From positions 62,001-126,000 of the forward strand of contig CAWELN010000008.1 in assembly GCA_963809795.1 (NCBI GenBank): a stretch of 64,000 nt of DNA, in the 5' to 3' direction. Under the pieces are notes generated by a model. That model searched no databases. It had not been told where the DNA came from and saw only the letters and a list, made by a program, of their open reading frames with translations. This document shows positions 53,117 through 60,972 of the stretch, piece by piece (the stretch's first letter is position 1; each line of letters opens with the position of its first letter). This DNA comes from DASUAS01 sp963809795 (GTDB lineage Bacteria; Actinomycetota; Acidimicrobiia; IMCC26256; DASPTH01). A program made the position numbers and the translations under genes.

Positions 53117-53167
53117 GAACCGGCGTCGCCAGCCCCGGGGTACGACCCCGGGTGCGGACGCCGGTTC
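53117..53167. terminator. nested perfect inverted repeat between convergent genes
   Basis: GAACCGGCGTC (53117-53127) pairs perfectly with GACGCCGGTTC (53157-53167). Inside, CCCGGGGT-ACG-ACCCCGGG forms a second perfect 8-bp hairpin (53134-53152). It lies between the whiB stop and the RseB-like stop, a good place for a two-way terminator; there is no T-run. Confidence 0.7.
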
Positions 53168-53179
53168 GTCGCGTCGGGA

Positions 53180-54196
53180 TCAGTTCCAGCCGAACGGACC
53201 GAGCACGAAGTCGACCATCGACTGCACGGTGCTCCGGTCGGCGGCGGCGAGATCGTCGACCATGTTCGCCACGACATCGCTCGGCGCATCGGACACGCAC
53301 GTGTAGACGACGCCGCCGCGCTGCCAGATCAGCACGTCGCCACTCGGCTCCCGGTACTGGCGACTGCGTGTGTCGGCGACGCTCGCCGCGCTCCCGCCGC
53401 TCGGCAACGCACCCCAGTCGAGGTCGCCCTTCTGCTCGAAGACCGACGCAGTGAAGAGCCCGTCGCTGTAGAAGAGCAGCACGCCGTCGGGGTGGCGCGA
53501 GCGCGTGATCAGCTCGTAGCCGTCGACCGACTGCGGCGCGTGGTAGCCGTCGGGGACCGAGGTGAGCTTCTTGGCCGTGCCGCTGTGGACGCCTTTCGGG
53601 GCGGTGATCGCGCCGACGGGCGCGCCGACGTCGACGGTCTCGAGGCGCACCGAACGCTGCACGTGGCCGTCGGGCCCGACGATCTCGCGGCCCAGCACCA
53701 GCCCGGTGTCGTCGTCCACGTACAACCGCTGGGCCGGCGTGCCGTCGGCGCGGGACGCGACCACGACCGTCGCCGGGCGCCCGGCCACCGTGGCCGGGGC
53801 CCCGGTGGCGAGGTCCCAGTGCCGGGTCGGGTCGGGCAGGGCACCGGGCGCGGGCTCGATGAAGGCGCCGGTCCACCCCAGGCGTTCGTGGAGGTACGTG
53901 CGGCGGCCATCGTCGACGACCGCGGCGCCGTCGGCGGCGACGATCTCGACCGCACCGTCCGCGTCGCGCACCTGCACCCGCTCGTGGCGCGGCCCGGAAC
54001 CGGTCGCCCACGAGATGACCGCGGTGCCGGAGAAGTCGTACCGGTCGGCGGCGTTGCGAGCTCGTTCGACGAGGCGCGCGGCTTCCCGCGCGTCGGCGGT
54101 GTCGCCGCCCGACGCGCTCCCCGCCGCGATCGGCCACGCGACCGCGACGAACGCCGCGCAGAGCGCGACGACCGCGGATCGACGACCCAGCGTCAT
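53180..54196 (-). CDS. RseB/LolA-like periplasmic-type regulator of the sigma factor
   Basis: 338 residues with a signal peptide (MTLGRRSAVVALCAAFVAV). Beta-sheet-rich N-terminal part of the MucB/RseB/LolA type (YDFSGTAVISW, RLYVDDDTGLVLGREIV), C-terminal region of RseB type ending in MVDDLAAADRSTVQSMVDFV. ATG 54196 overlaps the anti-sigma stop by four bases. It should sense envelope lipids or proteins and control the anti-sigma factor. Confidence 0.83.
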   Translation of the reverse strand: MTLGRRSAVVALCAAFVAVAWPIAAGSASGGDTADAREAARLVERARNAADRYDFSGTAVISWATGSGPRHERVQVRDADGAVEIVAADGAAVVDDGRRTYLHERLGWTGAFIEPAPGALPDPTRHWDLATGAPATVAGRPATVVVASRADGTPAQRLYVDDDTGLVLGREIVGPDGHVQRSVRLETVDVGAPVGAITAPKGVHSGTAKKLTSVPDGYHAPQSVDGYELITRSRHPDGVLLFYSDGLFTASVFEQKGDLDWGALPSGGSAASVADTRSRQYREPSGDVLIWQRGGVVYTCVSDAPSDVVANMVDDLAAADRSTVQSMVDFVLGPFGWN

Positions 54197-54687
54197 CGGC
54201 GGAACCCGGCGAGCGGGCCGACCGGCGCCAGCATGGTGACGGGGTCGCCGGCATCGGACCCCTGCGCTCCGTGCTGTGCCACCACCGCGGTGACGTCGGG
54301 GGTGACCGAGCTGCGGTGCGGTACCGCGATGATCGCGACGACGCCGATCACGATGGCGGCGGCCACCGCGAACCACGGGGCCCGGCGCCACGCTCGACGT
54401 GTATGGAGCGGCGTCGGCGCGGCCGGCGGCGCGTCCGTCTGCTGCGGGGAGGCATCGTCCGTCGCGCCCACGGTGGTGAGCACGCGGTCCCAGAACCCCG
54501 CGGGCGCCTGGAGATTCGGGAGCCCACGTACCGCTTCACGGGCCGCCCGCACCTCGGCCAGCTCCGCCCGCCACTCGGGCGACTCGGCCAGCCGCGCCTC
54601 GACCGCGTCGCGCGTGGACGCGTCCAGCTCGTCGTCGAGGTAGGCCGAGAGCATCTCCGGCACCAACTCGCTCGCCGATTCGCTCAC
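54193..54687 (-). CDS. membrane anti-sigma factor
   Basis: 164 residues. Anti-sigma N-terminal domain (ELVPEMLSAYLDDELDA), one membrane helix (PWFAVAAAIVIGVVAIIAV) and a short outer part. The zinc HxxxCxxC motif is absent, so it is an RseA-like, non-zinc type. Overlaps both sigE and the RseB-like gene by four bases. Confidence 0.88.
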   Translation of the reverse strand: MSESASELVPEMLSAYLDDELDASTRDAVEARLAESPEWRAELAEVRAAREAVRGLPNLQAPAGFWDRVLTTVGATDDASPQQTDAPPAAPTPLHTRRAWRRAPWFAVAAAIVIGVVAIIAVPHRSSVTPDVTAVVAQHGAQGSDAGDPVTMLAPVGPLAGFRR

Positions 54688-55196
54688 GGCCCGCTCACCC
54701 CGTCGGCCAGGAGCGAGGCGCGCAGCAGGCGACGACCCCGGTGGATGCGCGAGCGGACGGTCCCGATGGGCACGCCGGTCGCCTCCGCGATCTGCTCGTA
54801 CGACAGGTCGCTGACGTCACAGAGCACCACCGGCACCCGGAAGTCGTCGGGGAGCTCACCGAGCGCGCGCTGCACCTCGTCGGAGAAACCGGTCGGGATC
54901 TCGTCGGCCGCAGGCGTCGGGGGCAGCACGCGACCAGGATCGTCGGGGAGCGCGTCGGTGGGGCGCCGCTTCCGGCGCCGGACCTCGTCGAGAAACACGT
55001 TCGTCACGATCCGCGCCAACCAGCCTTCCAGCGATCCGGGCTCGTAGCGCTCGAGCCCCCTACGGACTCGGATCAGCGCTTCCTGGACCAGATCCTGTGC
55101 GTCGTCGTCGTTGCCGGCCAGCCGATAGGCCACGTTGTAGAGGAAGCGCCCGTGGTCGCGGGCGACCTCTTCCCACGTGGGGACCCGGTCAGCCAT
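54684..55196 (-). CDS. sigE: ECF sigma factor (SigE-like)
   Basis: 170 residues from ATG 55196. Region 2 has AYRLAGNDDDAQDLVQEALI, region 4 has SYEQIAEATGVPIGTVRSRIHRGR (quoted here as YEQIAEATGVPIGTVRSRI). The ECF-type promoter (55231-55204) ends seven bases before the ATG, fitting a leaderless, self-controlled gene. Directly followed by anti-sigma and RseB-like genes. The sigE symbol is by position and similarity. Confidence 0.9.
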   Translation of the reverse strand: MADRVPTWEEVARDHGRFLYNVAYRLAGNDDDAQDLVQEALIRVRRGLERYEPGSLEGWLARIVTNVFLDEVRRRKRRPTDALPDDPGRVLPPTPAADEIPTGFSDEVQRALGELPDDFRVPVVLCDVSDLSYEQIAEATGVPIGTVRSRIHRGRRLLRASLLADGVSGP

Positions 55197-55203
55197 GGAC
55201 AAG

Positions 55204-55231
55204 AACGACGGGAAGGGCCGGGACGGTTCCC
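55204..55231 (-). promoter_or_regulatory. ECF-type promoter of sigE
   Basis: Minus strand GGGAAC (55231-55226), 18 bp, CGTT (55207-55204), ATG seven bases on. GGGCCGGGA...TCCCGGGCCC across it also makes a hairpin, which may end tatA transcription. Confidence 0.5.
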
Positions 55232-55268
55232 GGGCCCCGAGGGCAGCCGGGATGCCGACCGGGCGCGG

Positions 55269-55436
55269 TCAGGCGCTCTTGGTCTCGCCGTCGTCCTCGT
55301 GCTCGCCGTCGACGCCCTTCTTGAACTCCTTGCTGGCCTGGCCGAGCGACCGGGCGAGCTTGGGGAGCCGCGTGCTGCCGAACAGCAGGAGGACGACGGC
55401 CAGGATGATGAGGAGCTCGGTAGCGCCGAGGTTCAT
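55269..55436 (-). CDS. tatA: TatA twin-arginine translocase component
   Basis: 55 residues, not in the usual size range for automated calls. Membrane helix NLGATELLIILAVVLLLFGS, then the FGSTRLPKLARSLGQ hinge/amphipathic helix and an acidic tail. Pore-forming TatA of the Tat export system. AAAGG lies upstream of ATG 55436. Next to sigE as tatB is in mycobacteria. Confidence 0.92.
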   Translation of the reverse strand: MNLGATELLIILAVVLLLFGSTRLPKLARSLGQASKEFKKGVDGEHEDDGETKSA

Positions 55437-55490
55437 GGGGAAGGCCCTTTCGAGGGGACCGCGACAGGATACCGCCGCCGGAGGCCATGG

Positions 55491-56480
55491 CTACCGGCGG
55501 AGTGCCTCGGCCAGCATTTCCACGTCGTCGACCGCGGTGACCGCGAACGGCACCGCGCCGAACCCTGCGATCAGGGTGTCGACCCCGAGGTCCTCCCAGC
55601 CGGCCACCTGCTCCCGCACCTGGTCGAGGGTGCCCACGAGGCGTCCCTCGCGCCATTGCTCGAGGGACACGCCGTCCAGCACGCCGGGCGGCGTGGCCTC
55701 CTGCAGACGCGCGAACCGCCGCTCGAGGTCGCGCTCGTCCTCGCCGCACAACGCGTAGAGGCCGAGCGACCGTCGTACCGACGCCGGGTCGCGACCCACC
55801 GCGTCGCACGCGCGCGTCAGCACCTCGAGCCGCTCGCGGTACGCGTCCGGTGTCCAGACCCAGCAGGTGTTCCAGCCGTCGGCCAGCTCGGCGACGAGCC
55901 GGAGCAATCGATCACCCTTGCCACCGACGACGATCGGCGGCGTCGGCCGCTGGAGTGCGGAGGGCTGAGCGCGCGCGTCGTACGCCCGGTGGAAACGGCC
56001 GTCGTACGTGCACGGACCGCCACCGAGCAGGCCGCGCAGCACCGCGACCGCGTCGCGCAACCGCGCCAGCCGCTCGCCGGGTGACGGCAGCGCCATCCCG
56101 ATCGCCTCGTACTCGGGCTCGTACCAGCCCGCGCCGACGCCCACGTCGAGGCGACCGTCGCAGACGCGGTCGAGGCTGGCCAACGACTTCGCCAGCACCG
56201 ACGCCGGCCGCAACGCCTCGCACAAGACGAGCGTCCCCAAGCGCGGACCGGGCACCTGCGAGGCGAGCGCGGCCAGCAGCACGATGGGGTCGAACACGCC
56301 GTGGCGGTCGGGCGGCCCGCCGTACTTCGCGACGTCGAGAAACAGGTGGTCCGACACCCAGAGCGAGTCGTACCCGGCCGCTTCCGCGGCACGCGCGTAC
56401 GCGACCACGCTCGACCACTGCAGCGGCGACTCGCCCGCGATCGAGTAGTCGTACTGCGGGAGCGCCAGTCCGAGCCGCAC
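55491..56480 (-). CDS. F420-type LLM oxidoreductase
   Basis: 329 residues from GTG 56480, set by a TAGAGT box seven bases upstream; the open frame begins three codons earlier at 56489. TIM-barrel luciferase-like fold: LGLALPQYDYS, WVSDHLFLDV, DVGVGAGWYEPEY and PPIVVGGKGDRLLRLVA are typical of F420-dependent members. The substrate is unknown. Confidence 0.9.
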   Translation of the reverse strand: MRLGLALPQYDYSIAGESPLQWSSVVAYARAAEAAGYDSLWVSDHLFLDVAKYGGPPDRHGVFDPIVLLAALASQVPGPRLGTLVLCEALRPASVLAKSLASLDRVCDGRLDVGVGAGWYEPEYEAIGMALPSPGERLARLRDAVAVLRGLLGGGPCTYDGRFHRAYDARAQPSALQRPTPPIVVGGKGDRLLRLVAELADGWNTCWVWTPDAYRERLEVLTRACDAVGRDPASVRRSLGLYALCGEDERDLERRFARLQEATPPGVLDGVSLEQWREGRLVGTLDQVREQVAGWEDLGVDTLIAGFGAVPFAVTAVDDVEMLAEALRR

Positions 56481-56487
56481 CGGCGGC

Positions 56488-56493
56488 ACTCTA
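56488..56493 (-). promoter_or_regulatory. -10 box, leaderless type, LLM gene
   Basis: Minus-strand TAGAGT, seven bases, GTG 56480. It selects the second of two GTG codons. Confidence 0.5.
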
Positions 56494-56518
56494 CCGGGGC
56501 CGTTGCGCCCGAGCGCCG

Positions 56519-56524
56519 TACCCT
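56519..56524 (+). promoter_or_regulatory. -10 box, leaderless type, ftcD
   Basis: TACCCT, six bases, GTG 56531. It rules out the longer open frame. Confidence 0.5.
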
Positions 56525-56530
56525 GCAGCG

Positions 56531-57364
56531 GTGCTGGAGTGCGTGCCCAACGTCTCGGAGGGACGCGACGACGCCCGGCTCGACGCGCTGTCCGCCGCGT
56601 GTGGCTCGGCCCTGCTCGACCGCCACGTCGACCGTGACCACCACCGGGCCGTGTTCACCCTGGCCGGCCCGGACGCCGAGGACGCGGCGCGCGCGCTCGC
56701 GCGCGCGGTCGCGTCGCAGCTCGATCTGCGCACGCATGCGGGCGCCCACCCGCGTCTCGGCGCGCTCGACGTGGTGCCGTTCGTGGCCCTCGGCGCCGAC
56801 GCGCCTGCCCGAGCGGTGGCGGCGGCACGGGAGTTCGCCGCGTGGGTCGCCGAGGCGCTCGACGTCCCGGTGTTCCTCTACGACGACGCCGACCCGGAGG
56901 CACGCACGCTGCCGGACGCGCGCCGCGACGCGTTCGTCCGCCGCGCGCCCGACGCCGGCCCGGCCGCTCCACATCCCGCGCTGGGTGCGGTCGCGGTCGG
57001 CGCGCGGCCGCCGCTCGTGGCGGTGAACTGCGAGCTCGCGTTCGACGACGTGGTGCTCGCCCGGCGCATCGCCGCCGCGGTGCGCGAGCGCGACGGCGGG
57101 TTGCCGGGCGTGCGGGCGCTCGGTCTGCACCTCGACCGCGCCGGGCGGGCGCAGGTGTCGATGAACCTGGTCGCGCTCGAACGTACGGGTGTGGAGCAGG
57201 CGTGCACGGCGGTGCGCGACCGGGCACGCACCGCCGGCAACGATGTCGCCCGCGTCGAGCTGGTCGGCCTGCTCCCCGCCGCCGAGCTCGCCCGTTGCGA
57301 CCCCGAGTTCCTCGCCTGGGCCGGCCTGGGCCCCGATCAGACCCTCGAGGCCCGGCTCGCGTGA
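56531..57364 (+). CDS. ftcD: glutamate formimidoyltransferase (FtcD N-type)
   Basis: 277 residues from GTG 56531. Transfers a formimino group from formiminoglutamate to tetrahydrofolate (histidine degradation). LECVPNVSEGRD at the start, catalytic-histidine region THAGAHPRLGALDVVPF and SMNLV are diagnostic. The cyclodeaminase domain found in fused FtcD proteins is absent. No hut genes in the window. Confidence 0.9.
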   Translation: MLECVPNVSEGRDDARLDALSAACGSALLDRHVDRDHHRAVFTLAGPDAEDAARALARAVASQLDLRTHAGAHPRLGALDVVPFVALGADAPARAVAAAREFAAWVAEALDVPVFLYDDADPEARTLPDARRDAFVRRAPDAGPAAPHPALGAVAVGARPPLVAVNCELAFDDVVLARRIAAAVRERDGGLPGVRALGLHLDRAGRAQVSMNLVALERTGVEQACTAVRDRARTAGNDVARVELVGLLPAAELARCDPEFLAWAGLGPDQTLEARLA

Positions 57365-57371
57365 TCCGCGG

Positions 57372-57698
57372 TCAGGCGCCCAGCGCGGTGCGGCGCTCCA
57401 GCGCCCGCTGGCGCCGCACCCGGCGACGCTCCCGTTCCGACAGGCCGCCCCAGATGCCGAACTTCTCGCCGTGCGCGAGCGCGTACTCCAGGCAGTCGAC
57501 CCGGACCTCGCAGCTCCGGCACACCGCCTTCGCCTCCCGGGTGGACGCACCACGCTCCGGGAAGAAGAGGTCGGGGTCGACCCCCAGGCAGTTGGCCTCC
57601 TCCTGCCACCGGCGCTCGCCGTTGCCGACGAAGCGCTGGGTCGCCACCAGGGCGGCGAGGCTGTTCGTGAGGGGGCTCATGGTCAGGGGTTCGGGCAT
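57372..57698 (-). CDS. second WhiB-family Fe-S transcription factor
   Basis: 108 residues from ATG 57698 with GGGAG eight bases upstream. Cysteines in EEANCLG, CRSC and DCLEYA, then GIWGG and an arginine-rich tail. It is convergent with ftcD (7 bp). The pattern DPDLFFPERGAS fits the WhiB3/WhiB2-like group, often tied to redox or developmental control. Confidence 0.92.
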   Translation of the reverse strand: MPEPLTMSPLTNSLAALVATQRFVGNGERRWQEEANCLGVDPDLFFPERGASTREAKAVCRSCEVRVDCLEYALAHGEKFGIWGGLSERERRRVRRQRALERRTALGA

Positions 57699-57887
57699 CG
57701 GCGTGCTCCCTTGCCAAGCAGGCGCTGTGGACGCCGGAAATGACGCCTCTGGAATTACAGTGGTGTTACTATGCTCGGTCGTGGACCCGAGCGCAAGGGG
57801 TTTCTTCTTCGCGTCGGGAGCGGGGGCCGCCCGAGCCCAGCCCGGCGTCCGGGCCCTGGGGCCCTGCAGCGCCACCATCCGGGAACC

Positions 57888-57893
57888 TACGCT
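57888..57893 (+). promoter_or_regulatory. -10 box, leaderless type, macrodomain gene
   Basis: TACGCT, seven bases, GTG 57901. A second candidate, TACTAT (57767-57772), could serve an earlier GTG at 57781. Confidence 0.4.
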
Positions 57894-57900
57894 GCGCCTC

Positions 57901-58404
57901 GTGGGGCCCCAGCTCGACGTCGTGCTCGGTGACATCGTGACCGAACACGTCCATGCCCTCGTGAATGCCGCGAATCCCTCCCTTCTCGGCGGCGGCGGCG
58001 TCGACGGCGCCATCCACCGGGCCGCCGGCCCGGGCCTGCTCGAGGCCTGCCGGGCCCTCGGGGGCTGCGCGTTCGGCGATGCCAAGGCCACGCCCGCCTT
58101 CGACCTCCCGGCTCGGTTCGTGATCCACACCGTCGGGCCGATCTGGCGGGGCGGCCGGGCGGGAGAGGCCCGCCTCCTGCAGAACTGCTACCGACGCTGC
58201 CTCGAGGTCGCCGACGAGATCGGCGCCGAGAGCATGGCGTTCCCGGCCATCAGCACCGGCGCCTACGGCTACCCGGTCCCCGAGGCCACGCGGATCGCGG
58301 TCGAGACCGTCCGCGCCACGCTCAGCAGCGTGCACTCGATCCGCTTCGTCTGCTTCGACCCCGCGGTCCACGAGCAGTACCTGGGCGAGCTCGCGACCCC
58401 GTAG
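57901..58404 (+). CDS. macrodomain (ADP-ribose / O-acetyl-ADP-ribose hydrolase-like)
   Basis: 167 residues. The ADP-ribose-binding NAANPSLLGGGGVDGAIHRAAG and GAYGYP loop (AISTGAYGYP) are intact (first quoted in part: NAANPSLLGGGGVDGAI). Likely removes ADP-ribose or deacetylates O-acetyl-ADP-ribose. GTG 57781 would add 40 low-complexity residues; I prefer 57901. Confidence 0.88.
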   Translation: MGPQLDVVLGDIVTEHVHALVNAANPSLLGGGGVDGAIHRAAGPGLLEACRALGGCAFGDAKATPAFDLPARFVIHTVGPIWRGGRAGEARLLQNCYRRCLEVADEIGAESMAFPAISTGAYGYPVPEATRIAVETVRATLSSVHSIRFVCFDPAVHEQYLGELATP

Positions 58405-58419
58405 CCGGCTACCAATACC

Positions 58420-58472
58420 GGTCGATTCCGCTCCGCCGTCCCGCCCTCCGGGCCCGGCTCCGCGGCATCTCC
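58420..58472. repeat. single copy of the structured intergenic element
   Basis: GGTCGATTCCGCTCCGCCG start and GCCG-TCCC-GCCC-TCC-GGGC-C-CGGC core. Compared with the 43.6-kb copies both helices have changed on both sides and still pair. Lies between the convergent macrodomain and citrate synthase stops, touching the latter. Confidence 0.8.
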
Positions 58473-59617
58473 TATGACGCCAGCGGCACCGGCTGCGGCG
58501 GCTCGGGACCGACGTAGCGCGCGCTCGGCCGGATGATGGCCGTCTCGGTCGACTGCTCCAGGATGTGCGCGCACCAGCCGACGGTGCGGCTGACGGCGAA
58601 CGTCGGCGTGAACAGCTCCCGCGGGATGCCGCACTGCTCCATCACCACGCCGGCGTAGAACTCGACGTTGGTGTGCAGCTCCCGGCCGGGCTTCAGCTCG
58701 GCGAGGACGCGTTCGACGGCCGCCTCCACCTGCACCGCGAAGTCGACGCGAGGCCCGCCGAGGGAACGGGCGATGTCGCGCAACATCACCGAGCGCGGAT
58801 CGGCCGTGCGGTACACCGCGTGACCGAAGCCCATGATGCGCTCGCCACCGGCGACCGCCCGCCGTACCCATGCCTCGGTGTTCTCGGGCGTGCCGATCGC
58901 GTCGAGCGTGTCGAGCGCGCGACTGGGCGCGCCGCCGTGCAGCGGTCCGGACAGCGCGCCGAGTGCGGCGACGACCGCGGCACCCACGTCGGCACCGGTC
59001 GACGTCACGACGCGCGCCGTGAACGTCGACGCGTTGAACCCGTGGTCGATGGCGAGGATGAGGTACTGCTCGATGGCGCGGGCCCGAGCCGGCTCGGGCA
59101 CCTCGCCGTCGATCATGTACAGGTAGTTCGCGGCCGAGCCCAGGTCGTCGCGCGGCGCGATGGCCGACGCGCCGATCGACGCCCGGTACAGGGCGGCGAC
59201 GAGCACCGGCGTCACCGCACACAGTCGCATCGCATCGGTCCGGATCGTCTCCGGATCGGCGTCGTAGGTCGGCGGCATCGCTTCGACCGCCGCGAAGTGT
59301 GAGAGCGCGGTGCGCAGCGCCGCCAGCGGCGGCGTCCCCGCGCCCACCATCGCCGGGAGCAGGTCGAGCACCGCGGCCGGCAGGTGCCGCGCCGCCGCGA
59401 TGCGGGCCGTGTACTCGTCGCGGCGTGCGAGCGACGGCAGGTCACCCTCGAAGAGCAGGTACCACACGTCCTCGAACGTGCGCTTCGCCGCCAGCTCCGG
59501 GGCCGAGTACTGGCGGTAGTGGTAGAAGCCCTCGAGCCCGCGGACGTCACCCAGCGCGGTGTCCGCCACGATCACACCCTTGAGGCCGCGGGGGGCGGCG
59601 GCGTCGGTCATGGTCAT
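58472..59617 (-). CDS. citrate synthase
   Basis: 381 residues from ATG 59617, nine bases after AAGGAG; an ATG at 59626 abuts the site. Catalytic histidines lie in GPLHGGAPS and GFGHAVYR. The usual catalytic aspartate block NVDF reads NVEFYAGVV, i.e. Asp to Glu. Could be citrate or 2-methylcitrate synthase. Divergent from the HTH-linked paralogue. Confidence 0.88.
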   Translation of the reverse strand: MTMTDAAAPRGLKGVIVADTALGDVRGLEGFYHYRQYSAPELAAKRTFEDVWYLLFEGDLPSLARRDEYTARIAAARHLPAAVLDLLPAMVGAGTPPLAALRTALSHFAAVEAMPPTYDADPETIRTDAMRLCAVTPVLVAALYRASIGASAIAPRDDLGSAANYLYMIDGEVPEPARARAIEQYLILAIDHGFNASTFTARVVTSTGADVGAAVVAALGALSGPLHGGAPSRALDTLDAIGTPENTEAWVRRAVAGGERIMGFGHAVYRTADPRSVMLRDIARSLGGPRVDFAVQVEAAVERVLAELKPGRELHTNVEFYAGVVMEQCGIPRELFTPTFAVSRTVGWCAHILEQSTETAIIRPSARYVGPEPPQPVPLAS

Positions 59618-59671
59618 CGTTGCCATCTCCTTGTCGTTCGGTCGTCCCGAGCATCCGGCGCGATCACCGAC

Positions 59672-59701
59672 TTGTCAACGTTGATCAACTGTCAATATGA
59701 T
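59672..59701. promoter_or_regulatory. citrate synthase divergent promoter with overlapping palindromes
   Basis: TCAACGTTGA (59675-59684) and TTGATCAA (59681-59688) are perfect palindromes sharing bases. Plus-strand TTGTCA (59672-59677), 18 bp, TATGAT (59696-59701), then GTG five bases on. On the minus strand TTGACA within the same DNA is a candidate -35 for the other gene. The HTH-citrate synthase may bind here. Confidence 0.55.
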
Positions 59702-59706
59702 GGGGC

Positions 59707-60942
59707 GTGCCCGACGATCGCTGGCTCAGCGCGACGGAGGCGATCGCCCGCCTCGGCGTGAAGCCCCAAACCCTCTACGCGTACGTCAGCCGGGGGCTGA
59801 TCCGTCGGGAACGCCCGGCCGGGAGCCGCACCAGCCGGTACGCGCGCCGCGACGTCGAGCGCCTCGCCGGGCACGGCCGGGCGCGACCGGGCCGGCCCGG
59901 TCCCGAGATCGTCGTCGACCAGGCGATCACCGCCCTCGACCCGGCCGGCCACCTCGCCTACCGGGGCTGGGATGCCACCCGGGCCGCGGTCGACGCCCAC
60001 TACGAGCAGGTCGCGGCGTGGCTGTGGGGCACCACCTTCGGCCCGAACGACCACTGGACCGCCGACCCCGCGGGTGCCGCGACCGCCCGGGAGGTGCAAG
60101 CCGCGCTCCCGGCGGCGACGCCCCTCCCGGACCGGCTGCGCGTCGCCGTCGCCGCGCTCCGCGCCGGCGACCCCTTGCGCGACGACCGGCGCGTCGCGGC
60201 CGTGGCCGCACGCGCCGGCACACTCCTGGCCACCCTCGTCGAGGCACTGCCACCGGTCGACCCGCGCGACACGCCGTCGTCGACCGGCTCACTGGCGCGA
60301 CGACTCTGGACGCGCGTGTCGCCCCTCGAACCGATGACCCGTCGCGTGCGGGCGCTCGACCGCGCGCTGTCGTTGCTCGCCGACCACGAGCTCGCGACGT
60401 CGACGCTGGCGGTGCGCGTGGCCGCCTCCGCCTGGGCGGATCCCTACCTGCTGCTCCTCACCGGCCTCGCGACCGCGGGCGGACCGCTGCACGGCGGGGC
60501 GTCGGAGTTCGTCCGCGCCCTTCTCCGCGACGCGGTGGCCACCGACGCCGAGACGGCCGTCGGACGCGCCATGCGCGACGACCAGCGGGTGCCCGGGTTC
60601 GGTCACGCGGTCTACGAGGGTCCCGATCCGCGGGCGCCGGTGCTCCTCGACGCGATCGAGGCGAGCCGGCCGCCCCGCGACCTCTGGCGCGCCGCCTCAG
60701 GTGTGCTCGACGTGATGACGAGCGCGGACGGGCCGCACGCCAACGTGGACTTCGCGCTCGGTGTGCTCGCCGAGACCATGCACATGGTCGATGGTGCCGG
60801 CGAGGCGATCTTCGCCATCGCGCGCAGCGCAGGCTGGATCGCACACGGCCTCGAGGAGTACCAGCACCGGTTGCGCTACCGGATCCGCGCCACCTACACG
60901 GGGCCGGAGCTGGTGGAAGTCGCGTCGCCGCTACGCGCGTAG
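59707..60942 (+). CDS. citrate synthase fused to N-terminal MerR-like HTH
   Basis: 411 residues. HTH (about 8-55: LSATEAIARLGVKPQTLYAYV), then citrate synthase core with GPLHGGASE, GFGHAVYEG and an intact NVDF aspartate. Leaderless-type start. It may be an enzyme-regulator that senses oxaloacetate or acyl-CoA and controls the divergent citrate synthase (inference). Confidence 0.88.
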   Translation: MPDDRWLSATEAIARLGVKPQTLYAYVSRGLIRRERPAGSRTSRYARRDVERLAGHGRARPGRPGPEIVVDQAITALDPAGHLAYRGWDATRAAVDAHYEQVAAWLWGTTFGPNDHWTADPAGAATAREVQAALPAATPLPDRLRVAVAALRAGDPLRDDRRVAAVAARAGTLLATLVEALPPVDPRDTPSSTGSLARRLWTRVSPLEPMTRRVRALDRALSLLADHELATSTLAVRVAASAWADPYLLLLTGLATAGGPLHGGASEFVRALLRDAVATDAETAVGRAMRDDQRVPGFGHAVYEGPDPRAPVLLDAIEASRPPRDLWRAASGVLDVMTSADGPHANVDFALGVLAETMHMVDGAGEAIFAIARSAGWIAHGLEEYQHRLRYRIRATYTGPELVEVASPLRA

Positions 60943-60972
60943 CGCGTCGGAGCGACGGACGTCCGCACTGGG

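Noticed and set aside
53117..53167. tRNA-like folding of the nested inverted repeat
   Set aside because: No cloverleaf, T-loop or anticodon arrangement; only two nested stems.
57781..57900. N-terminal extension of the macrodomain protein from GTG 57781
   Set aside because: Low-complexity sequence before the conserved fold; a TACGCT box fits GTG 57901 better, though the earlier start is not excluded.
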